From Flavobacteriaceae bacterium (GTDB taxonomy: Bacteria > Bacteroidota > Bacteroidia > Flavobacteriales > Weeksellaceae), in NCBI GenBank assembly GCA_031273305.1, contig JAISSC010000056.1, forward strand, positions 1 through 10,893: DNA of 10,893 nt, in the 5' to 3' direction. The translations under genes were made by a program, and so were the position numbers. A model generated the notes under the pieces. It did not search any database and was not told the origin of the DNA. It worked only from the letters and a program-made list of their open reading frames with translations. Below, piece by piece: positions 5,111 through 10,893 of this stretch (its first letter is position 1; every line of letters starts with the position of its first letter).

Positions 5111-6532
5111 GTGAGATCTATCAGTATTTTTGAAATTATAAAAGTGGGGATAGGCCCCTCCAGTTCCCATACTATGGGACCTTGGAATGCGGCGGAGCTT
5201 TTTATTTCCAAGATTAAAAAAAACGGTGAATTATCCAAAGTAAAAACCCTTACAGTCGATTTATACGGTTCCTTAGCAAAGACCGGAACAGGACACGGAA
5301 CTCACATTGCCGTGACAATGGGCTTGGCAGGAGAAGATTTCAAAAAGATAGACACTTCTGCAATTCCCTCTAAAATAGAAGAAGTTAAAAGCTCCGGAAA
5401 ATTGAATTTTGCACAACATCACGAAATTGATTTTAACTTTTCGGAAGACATTCGATTTCATTTCAGCGAGTCTTTGCCGTTTCATCCTAACGGAATGACC
5501 TTTACTGCTATCTTTACGGACGGAAAAAAACTTGAACAAAACTATTATTCCGTCGGAGGAGGTTTCGTTTCCACAGAAGAAGAAAATACCATAGAAGAAA
5601 AGGCAATCACTACACCTTATCCCTGTCATCATTCCGAAAATATCATAAAATACTGCGAAAAACTGAATTTAAGGATGAGCGAACTGGTGTTTTTGAATGA
5701 ACAGGCATGGAGAAGTGAGGAACAAATTGTAAAAGAGCTATTAAACATATGGAGAAATATAAAGGACTGTATTTTTCGGGGAGTAAATAAACAAGGCGTT
5801 TTACCCGGAGGATTGAACGTAAGGAGACGGGCTTTTGACCTGAATGATAAATTATTGGACGGTGAAGAATATTCCGACATAGAAAAATGGATGCAACTGG
5901 TGAAAGCCTCCGGAACTAACTTTACTAAGATAAGCAAATGGATCAGCTGTTTTGCACTAGCCGTAAATGAAGAAAACGCCTCTTTCGGCAGAATTATCAC
6001 CGCCCCGACAAACGGAGCCTCAGGAGTAATTCCGGCAGTTTTATTATATGCTCATTTATTCACCAGAAGAAAAACAGAAAAGCACATTATAGATTTTTTA
6101 TTAACGGCAGGAGAAATAGGAACGATATTTAAGAAAAATGCAACCATTTCAGCAGCTATGGGCGGATGCCAGGCAGAAATAGGCGTATCTTCAGCAATGG
6201 CGGCAGCCGGATTGACCGAAATTATGGGCGGAACTCCGGAACAAGTATTAATGGCGGCTGAAATTGCTATGGAGCACCATTTAGGGTTGACCTGCGACCC
6301 CGTACGGGGATTAGTCCAAATCCCCTGCATTGAAAGAAATGCGATGGGAGCCATCAAAGCAATAACTGCCTCTAACATAGCAATGGAAAGTAATCCGAAA
6401 AATGCAAGAGTTACACTGGACGATGTAATTCAAAGTATGTGGCAGACAGCTCTGGATATGAATTCCAAATACAAAGAAACTTCCGAAGGAGGATTGGCAG
6501 TAAGTATTCCCGTAACCATTGCCGAATGTTAA
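5111..6532 (+). CDS. sdaA: L-serine dehydratase (L-serine ammonia-lyase), iron-sulfur type
   Basis: Deaminates L-serine to pyruvate and ammonia with a [4Fe-4S] cluster instead of pyridoxal phosphate; cytoplasmic. It is the single-chain type with fused beta and alpha domains, 473 residues. The start is a GTG at 5111; an in-frame TAA lies at 5105-5107, and the next Met (residue 22) would cut off the essential GPSSSHTMGP motif (15-24), so GTG is required. APTNGASG (298-305) is the alpha-domain substrate loop. The cluster cysteines are Cys353 (GGCQAE), Cys395 (LTCDPVRG) and Cys406 (IPCIERN). Their spacing of 42 and 11 residues equals that of the Legionella enzyme (343, 385, 396). The last residue is Cys473, matching the C-terminal cysteine that in Legionella folds into the active site as fourth cluster ligand. 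The gene is preceded by two promoter boxes and followed after 62 bases by guaB, which has its own promoter. Confidence 0.97.
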   Translation: MRSISIFEIIKVGIGPSSSHTMGPWNAAELFISKIKKNGELSKVKTLTVDLYGSLAKTGTGHGTHIAVTMGLAGEDFKKIDTSAIPSKIEEVKSSGKLNFAQHHEIDFNFSEDIRFHFSESLPFHPNGMTFTAIFTDGKKLEQNYYSVGGGFVSTEEENTIEEKAITTPYPCHHSENIIKYCEKLNLRMSELVFLNEQAWRSEEQIVKELLNIWRNIKDCIFRGVNKQGVLPGGLNVRRRAFDLNDKLLDGEEYSDIEKWMQLVKASGTNFTKISKWISCFALAVNEENASFGRIITAPTNGASGVIPAVLLYAHLFTRRKTEKHIIDFLLTAGEIGTIFKKNATISAAMGGCQAEIGVSSAMAAAGLTEIMGGTPEQVLMAAEIAMEHHLGLTCDPVRGLVQIPCIERNAMGAIKAITASNIAMESNPKNARVTLDDVIQSMWQTALDMNSKYKETSEGGLAVSIPVTIAEC

Positions 6533-6570
6533 ATTATCAGTTTATATTTTTTATTTTATGAAAAATATCA

Positions 6571-6578
6571 TAGATTTG
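6571..6578 (+). promoter_or_regulatory. Candidate -7 promoter box for guaB
   Basis: TAGATTTG followed by CA is an exact TAnnTTTGCA match, 16 bases before the guaB ATG, so the leader would be about 10 bases. No clear -33 TTG is present in the T-rich upstream sequence. Read-through from sdaA is also possible because no terminator is visible between the genes. Confidence 0.6.
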
Positions 6579-6594
6579 CACAGCAAAAGCGCAT

Positions 6595-8055
6595 ATGTCA
6601 CTTAGCACCAAAATTACAGAAGAAGCAATCACTTTTGATGATGTTTTGCTCATACCTTCTTACTCAGAAGTTTTGCCCTCTCAGGTTTCTCTGGAAACCA
6701 ATCTAACCCAAAAAATCAAATTGAGCATTCCTATTGTATCGGCGGCTATGGACACTGTAACCGAATCCGATCTGGCAATTGCTTTAGCCCGTGAGGGAGG
6801 ATTAGGCTTTATCCATAAAAACATGCCCATAGAACAACAGGCAGCAGAAGTAAACCGGGTAAAAAGGTCGGAAAACGGAATGATCTCCAGTCCTATTACC
6901 CTAAGCCGAAACCATACATTGAAAGATGCATTGCATTTAATGCAGGAATATCGAATCTCCGGACTTCCGGTGATTGAAAAAGATAACACTCTGGTAGGGA
7001 TTATAACTAACCGGGATATAAAATATCAGTCGAATATGCAACAACGGGTGGAAGAAGTAATGACCAAAGAAAATATTATCACCTCTTCCCGAGACACTTC
7101 CCTTGAACAGGCAAAAGAGATCCTTCTGGATAACAGGATAGAAAAACTGCCTATTATTGACAACAACAATAAATTAATCGGGTTGATAACTATTAAAGAT
7201 ATTGATAATTTGTTGGAATACCCAGGAGCCTGTAAGGATTTTAACGGACGATTAAGAGTCGGAGCCGGAGTTGGAGTTGGAAATGATACATTGGAAAGAG
7301 TAGAAGCATTGGTAAAAGCCGGAGTTGATATAATAGCAGTAGACTCCGCCCACGGGCATTCTGTAAATGTATTAAATAAGATAAGAGAAATACGGATTTC
7401 ATTTCCTGAATTGGATATAATCGGGGGGAATATTGTTACGGCTGAGGCGGCTAAAGACCTGATTGCAGCAGGAGCAAATGCCCTGAAAGTAGGCGTAGGT
7501 CCTGGGTCTATTTGTACAACACGGGTAGTTGCCGGAGTTGGAGTTCCTCAACTTTCAGCCATTTATAACGTATTTGAATATGCCACTCAACATAATATTC
7601 CTGTAATTGCCGACGGAGGGATAAAATTATCCGGAGATATTGTTAAAGCAATCGCCAGTGGAGCTTCCTGCGTCATGCTGGGTTCCTTGTTTGCGGGAAC
7701 AGAAGAAGCTCCCGGAGATGAAATTATTTTTCAGGGAAGGAAATTTAAAAGCTATCAGGGAATGGGTTCCCTTTCAGCAATGAAGAGAGGAAGTAAAGAC
7801 CGGTATTTCCAATCGGAGGCGAAAAAACTAGTTCCCGAAGGAATAGAAGGAAGAGTACCTTATAAAGGAAAACTATCCGATGTAGTTTATCAACTTTGCG
7901 GAGGAATCCGTGCCGGAATGGGATATTGCGGAACTAAAGACCTTGAATCGTTGCAAAGAGACAGCAAAATGGTTAAAATATCTTCCGCAGGGTTGAAAGA
8001 AAGCCATCCACATGATGTCATTATTACTCAGGAAGCTCCCAATTATTCTAATTAA
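6595..8055 (+). CDS. guaB: Inosine-5'-monophosphate dehydrogenase
   Basis: Oxidises IMP to XMP with NAD+, the first committed step to guanine nucleotides; cytoplasmic tetramer. It has 486 residues, typical of the bacterial enzyme with CBS domains. The (beta/alpha)8 barrel is split: residues 1 to about 95 (TFDDVLLIPSYSEVLP, PIVSAAMDTVTE) and about 210 to 486. Two CBS domains occupy roughly 97-145 and 155-205, each ending in the usual pattern (VGIITNRDIK, IGLITIKDID); in this family they bind ATP/GTP and tune activity. The catalytic cysteine is Cys307 in GPGSICTTR. The NAD site is marked by VDSAHGHS (249-256), the IMP site by GMGSLSAM (389-396), and the mobile-flap Arg403-Tyr404 (DRYF) corresponds to E. 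coli Arg401-Tyr402. All key residues are present. trmB follows after 103 bases with its own promoter. Confidence 0.98.
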   Translation: MSLSTKITEEAITFDDVLLIPSYSEVLPSQVSLETNLTQKIKLSIPIVSAAMDTVTESDLAIALAREGGLGFIHKNMPIEQQAAEVNRVKRSENGMISSPITLSRNHTLKDALHLMQEYRISGLPVIEKDNTLVGIITNRDIKYQSNMQQRVEEVMTKENIITSSRDTSLEQAKEILLDNRIEKLPIIDNNNKLIGLITIKDIDNLLEYPGACKDFNGRLRVGAGVGVGNDTLERVEALVKAGVDIIAVDSAHGHSVNVLNKIREIRISFPELDIIGGNIVTAEAAKDLIAAGANALKVGVGPGSICTTRVVAGVGVPQLSAIYNVFEYATQHNIPVIADGGIKLSGDIVKAIASGASCVMLGSLFAGTEEAPGDEIIFQGRKFKSYQGMGSLSAMKRGSKDRYFQSEAKKLVPEGIEGRVPYKGKLSDVVYQLCGGIRAGMGYCGTKDLESLQRDSKMVKISSAGLKESHPHDVIITQEAPNYSN

Positions 8056-8130
8056 AGATTGATTTTGCCTGTCGGAGGAATACAACATCGTTCAATTAAG
8101 CAACCTCCTTTAAGAAATATAAAATATCCG

Positions 8131-8138
8131 TATTTTTG
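8131..8138 (+). promoter_or_regulatory. Candidate -7 promoter box for trmB
   Basis: TATTTTTG followed by CA is an exact TAnnTTTGCA match, 20 bases before the trmB ATG, implying a leader of about 14 bases. No convincing -33 TTG lies at the right distance upstream. Confidence 0.6.
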
Positions 8139-8158
8139 CACTTGTATTTAGAAAAAAT

Positions 8159-8836
8159 ATGGGAAAAGATAAATTGCGGAAGTTTGCTGAGAATAAAACT
8201 TTTTGGAATGTTGTAGAGCCTACAAGAGAAGAAGTTATAAATAATTTCTCATTTAAGGGGAAATGGCGAAAAGAATTTTTTAAAAATGAAAACCCTATTA
8301 TATTAGAGTTGGGATGTGGAAAAGGAGAATATTCAGTAGGACTAGGTCGATATTTCCCGGATAAAAATTTCTTAGGAATAGACGTAAAAGGCGCACGGTT
8401 TTGGAAGGGTGCAAAAACTGCTATTGAGTATGGAATGAAAAACGTCGGATTTTTACGTACCCAGATAGAATTAGTTGAGTATCTTTTTTCTCCCGGAGAA
8501 GTAGAAGAAATCTGGATTACCTTTCCCGACCCACAGATTAAATATAAAAGAGCAAAACATCGGTTAGTTCATCCGGATTTTTTTGAAAAATATAAAAAGA
8601 TAATGAACTCCGAAGGTTCTGTCCATTTAAAGACCGATAGTGAATTTTTACATGGATATGCCAATGGGTTATTACAAGGACTGGGCTATGAAGTTCTGGC
8701 TTCTCATCATGATATTTACGGAGCACCTGAATATGAACTTCCCTCTTACGTAAGGGAGATTAAAACTTATTATGAAAAAATGTTTTTGAAAGAACGCAAA
8801 CCCATCACTTATCTGAATTTTAAATTACATTCTTAA
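8159..8836 (+). CDS. trmB: tRNA (guanine(46)-N7)-methyltransferase
   Basis: Uses S-adenosylmethionine to form 7-methylguanosine at position 46 in the variable loop of tRNAs; cytoplasmic. The 225-residue length is usual for TrmB. The class I methyltransferase fold is marked by the AdoMet-binding motif ILELGCGKGEYS (48-59), the acidic end of strand 2 in FLGIDVKGAR (71-80), ITFPDP (120-125, family motif, here followed by QIKYKRAKHRLV rather than the more common WPKKRH), LKTDSEF (157-163), and the C-terminal signature TYYEKMFLKERKPITYLNF (203-221). The basic stretch after FPDP probably contacts tRNA. The ATG at 8159 gives a Lys-rich N-terminus without extra sequence. It is transcribed from the -7 box at 8131 and ends at a strong bidirectional terminator shared with the convergent atpDC unit. 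Confidence 0.96.
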   Translation: MGKDKLRKFAENKTFWNVVEPTREEVINNFSFKGKWRKEFFKNENPIILELGCGKGEYSVGLGRYFPDKNFLGIDVKGARFWKGAKTAIEYGMKNVGFLRTQIELVEYLFSPGEVEEIWITFPDPQIKYKRAKHRLVHPDFFEKYKKIMNSEGSVHLKTDSEFLHGYANGLLQGLGYEVLASHHDIYGAPEYELPSYVREIKTYYEKMFLKERKPITYLNFKLHS

Positions 8837-8860
8837 AGACGGGAAATAAATCATAAGGAC

Positions 8861-8900
8861 AATAAAAAACGACCTGAAAAAATTCAAATCGTTTTTTATT
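8861..8900. terminator. Bidirectional intrinsic terminator between trmB and atpC
   Basis: A perfect 12-bp inverted repeat: the left arm at 8861-8872 (AATAAAAAACGA) matches the right arm at 8889-8900, with a 16-base loop. Each arm has a CGA/TCG end at the loop and six T residues on its exit side, so the RNA from either strand forms a hairpin ending in a U-run. It lies 25 bases after the trmB stop and 21 bases from the atpC stop, and serves both convergent units. Confidence 0.85.
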
Positions 8901-8920
8901 TTTATGTGTTTAAATTAGAA

Positions 8921-9190
8921 TCAGTCGCAAAGGATAATCCCTTTATTATTACCAAATTCCAATATTCCTCCTTTAATCGGGTAAACTTTAAATTTTCCCT
9001 CATCAGTTAATTTATTGCTTACAGATAAAGAGTTGATAGATTCCAGTTTAATTTTTCCTTTTTCCAGAGTAGAAACAATCGCAGCGTGGTTTTCCAGCAT
9101 TTGAAATTCTCCTTTAGAGCCGGGAACTGTTACGGAAACTACTTCTCCGTCAAAGATAACTTCCTCAGGGGTTAATATTTGTATCTTCAT
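8921..9190 (-). CDS. atpC: ATP synthase F1 epsilon subunit, short form
   Basis: Part of the central stalk of F1, linking the gamma rotor to the membrane c-ring; cytoplasmic face of the inner membrane. The protein has 89 residues, against about 139 in E. coli. It contains the N-terminal beta-sandwich: MKIQILTPEEVIFDG, VTVPGSKGEFQMLENHAAIVSTLEKGKI, and KVYPIKGGILEFGNN, the last being the family's GG-hydrophobic strand near residue 73. The C-terminal two-helix domain, which inhibits ATP hydrolysis in many bacteria, is absent. The chain ends normally at a stop after the last strand, and short epsilon subunits are usual in this bacterial group, so this is not a truncation. It lies 30 bases downstream of atpD in the same transcript and ends at the shared terminator. 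Confidence 0.95.
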   Translation of the reverse strand: MKIQILTPEEVIFDGEVVSVTVPGSKGEFQMLENHAAIVSTLEKGKIKLESINSLSVSNKLTDEGKFKVYPIKGGILEFGNNKGIILCD

Positions 9191-9220
9191 GAGTTTTAAT
9201 ATTATATTACTCCGTTAGAA

Positions 9221-10735
9221 TTATTTTTTCAATTCGGCTAACATTTTCTCTCCATGTTCGATCACTTCCTCGATAGTACCTTTTAAGTTAAAGGCTGCTT
9301 CCGGATATTGATCTAATTCACCGTTAAGAATCATGTTAAATCCTTTGATAGTATCTTTAATATCCACTAAAGCTCCCGGAGTTCCTGTAAATTGTTCCGC
9401 TACGTGGAACGGTTGAGATAAAAATCTTTGAACTCTTCTTGCTCTGTGAACAACAAGTTTATCTTCTTCACTCAATTCTTCCATACCGAGAATGGCAATA
9501 ATATCCTGAAGGGCTTTATATCTCTGCAAAATTTCTTTTACATTTTGAGCACAATCATAATGTTCATTACCTAAAACTTCCGGAGTTAAAATTCTGGAAG
9601 TAGATTGTAGAGGATCAACCGCAGGATAAATACCCAAAGAGGCTATCTTTCTGTCCAGTACGGTAGTTGCATCCAGATAAGCGAAAGTAGTAGCCGGAGC
9701 AGGGTCGGTAAGGTCGTCTGCCGGGACATACACCGCCTGTACGGAAGTAATGGAACCGTTCTTGGTGGAAGTAATTCTTTCCTGTAAAGCTCCCATCTCA
9801 CTTGCCAGCGTAGGTTGGTATCCTACTGCAGAAGGCATACGTCCTAACAGGGCGGATACTTCGGAACCTGCCTGAGTGAAACGGAATATATTATCAATGA
9901 AGAATAGCACGTCACGTCCTTTTCCTTCACCTAAACCATCCCGATAATATTCGGCTAATGTCAATCCTGAAAGGGCAACTCGTGCACGTGCGCCCGGAGG
10001 TTCATTCATCTGTCCGAAAACGAAAGCTACTTTGGAAGTTTTCAGTGCCTCATGGTCTACCTTAGATAAGTCCCATCCTCCTTCTTCCATAGATTTCATA
10101 AATTCATCTCCGTAAGAGATAATTTTAGATTCCAGCATTTCACGAAGAAGGTCATTTCCCTCACGAGTTCTTTCACCTACTCCTGCAAACACGGAAAGTC
10201 CTCCGTGCCCTTTGGCTATATTATTTATTAATTCCTGAATTAGTACGGTTTTACCAACTCCTGCACCTCCGAATAACCCGATCTTACCTCCTTTAGAGTA
10301 AGGCTCGATAAGGTCGATTACCTTAATTCCCGTATAAAGAACTTCCGCAGATGTGGAAAGGTCTTCAAACTTTGGTGCAGATCTGTGAATGGGTAATTCA
10401 TTAGTTTTAGGGACTTCCCCAATACCGTCAATCGCTTTTCCAATAACATTGAATAAACGTCCGTTTACTTCTTCTCCGATAGGAACCGTAATAGCCTTAC
10501 CGGTAGTAATAACTTCCTGCCCGCGATATAATCCGTCGGTTGCATCCATTGCAATACAACGTATGATATCCTGCCCAATATGTTGCTCTACTTCAAGCAC
10601 CAAATTAGGTTCGCCGTTTCCTTTTACTACTTCTAAAGCGTCATAAATGTTAGGAAGTTGTTCTACTTCGTCAAAAACAACATCTATAACAGGCCCTATA
10701 ACCTGAGATATTTTACCTTTTTGTTCAGTTGCCAT
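9221..10735 (-). CDS. atpD: ATP synthase F1 beta subunit
   Basis: Catalytic subunit of F1, making ATP from ADP and phosphate during rotation. It has 504 residues. Order of elements: N-terminal beta-barrel (1 to about 95), Walker A GGAGVGKT (156-163, Lys162), GERTREGNDL (187-196) with the catalytic glutamate Glu188, Walker B VLFFIDNIFRF (276-286, Asp281), and the lever motif ELSEED (420-425). Between about 203 and 232 is an acidic insertion (YGDEFMKSMEEGGWDL...) absent from E. coli AtpD (about 460 residues) and consistent with Bacteroidota. The ATG at 10735 starts MATEQKGKISQVIGPVIDVV, a standard N-terminus. Only atpC follows it; the other F1Fo genes (a, c, b, delta, alpha, gamma) are not next to it, so atpDC is a separate unit, as is common in this group. 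The promoter is the box at 10781-10788. Confidence 0.98.
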   Translation of the reverse strand: MATEQKGKISQVIGPVIDVVFDEVEQLPNIYDALEVVKGNGEPNLVLEVEQHIGQDIIRCIAMDATDGLYRGQEVITTGKAITVPIGEEVNGRLFNVIGKAIDGIGEVPKTNELPIHRSAPKFEDLSTSAEVLYTGIKVIDLIEPYSKGGKIGLFGGAGVGKTVLIQELINNIAKGHGGLSVFAGVGERTREGNDLLREMLESKIISYGDEFMKSMEEGGWDLSKVDHEALKTSKVAFVFGQMNEPPGARARVALSGLTLAEYYRDGLGEGKGRDVLFFIDNIFRFTQAGSEVSALLGRMPSAVGYQPTLASEMGALQERITSTKNGSITSVQAVYVPADDLTDPAPATTFAYLDATTVLDRKIASLGIYPAVDPLQSTSRILTPEVLGNEHYDCAQNVKEILQRYKALQDIIAILGMEELSEEDKLVVHRARRVQRFLSQPFHVAEQFTGTPGALVDIKDTIKGFNMILNGELDQYPEAAFNLKGTIEEVIEHGEKMLAELKK

Positions 10736-10777
10736 ATGATTTAAAATTCAAATAACTTTATACTTTTTTTTGTGATT

Positions 10778-10840
10778 ATGCAAATATAATATTTTAATCA
10801 TATGTTTTTGAAAAAAATGTAAAAATTATGATATTTGCAT
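10778..10840. repeat. 10-bp inverted repeat upstream of atpD
   Basis: ATGCAAATAT (10778-10787) and ATATTTGCAT (10831-10840) are exact inverted copies 43 bases apart. The left arm holds the atpD -7 box. The right arm read on the plus strand (GATATTTGCA, 10830-10839) is one base short of a TAnnTTTGCA box, so a divergent promoter for a gene beyond the right edge is possible. No open reading frame is visible in the remaining bases. Confidence 0.45.
10781..10788 (-). promoter_or_regulatory. Candidate -7 promoter box for atpDC
   Basis: On the minus strand it reads TATATTTG followed by CA, an exact TAnnTTTGCA match. It would start transcription near 10773 and give a leader of about 38 bases. It is the core of one arm of a perfect 10-bp inverted repeat whose other arm is at 10831-10840. 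No good -33 TTG is seen upstream. Confidence 0.6.
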
Positions 10841-10893
10841 GAAATTGTATTTTTAATATAGGTGGATATCCAGACAGAAAATTTTAGTTTACC

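Noticed and set aside
5273..6378. Minus-strand open frames of 108-123 codons inside sdaA
   Set aside because: sdaA is unambiguous throughout, and these frames show no family motif or promoter.
8074..8108. GGAGG/CCTCC inverted repeat after guaB as a terminator
   Set aside because: The stem is only 5 bp with a 25-base loop and no T-run. ACCTCCTTT (8103-8111) resembles the 16S rRNA 3' end, but nothing else rRNA-like surrounds it.
10389..10646. Plus-strand open frame of 85 codons inside atpD
   Set aside because: Antisense to the highly conserved N-terminal part of the beta subunit, with no motif or start signal.
1..10893. tRNA, rRNA, CRISPR array, insertion sequence or prophage genes
   Set aside because: No cloverleaf-like sequence, regularly spaced repeats, transposase or integrase motifs, or phage structural genes were seen on either strand.

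Overview
The window looks like a chromosomal segment of a low-GC member of the Bacteroidota, most likely a flavobacterium. Three observations support this. Nearly every gene start is preceded by the Bacteroidota -7 promoter box TAnnTTTG, often extended to TAnnTTTGCA. Shine-Dalgarno sequences are largely absent. atpD and atpC form their own two-gene unit with a very short epsilon subunit and an enlarged beta subunit. I do not assign a genus.

Layout from left to right: the 3' end of a medium-chain alcohol dehydrogenase/quinone oxidoreductase gene (+, cut by the window edge); thyA, thymidylate synthase (+); a convergent two-gene AbiE-like type IV toxin-antitoxin operon (-) with a strongly patterned operator upstream; a 466-base gap holding a strong promoter and about 190 bases rich in potential RNA structure; msrA, a probably lipid-anchored methionine sulfoxide reductase (+); a convergent two-gene unit of unknown function, one small soluble protein and one two-helix membrane protein (-); a divergent intergenic region with a 15-bp bulged stem-loop; sdaA, L-serine dehydratase (+); guaB, IMP dehydrogenase (+); trmB, tRNA m7G46 methyltransferase (+); and, convergent across a clear bidirectional terminator, atpC and atpD (-). 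The last 158 bases are the atpD upstream region.

The housekeeping genes (thyA, sdaA, guaB, trmB, atpDC) act in nucleotide synthesis, serine breakdown, tRNA modification and ATP synthesis. They do not form one pathway, and most have their own promoter. Between thyA and sdaA lies about 3.7 kb of more accessory content: the AbiE pair, the structured leader or ncRNA, the MsrA lipoprotein and the unknown pair. This is where the less ordinary signals are. The best candidates for undescribed biology are the predicted structured RNA upstream of msrA (two abutting hairpins plus a possible H-type pseudoknot) and the unknown two-gene membrane-protein unit.
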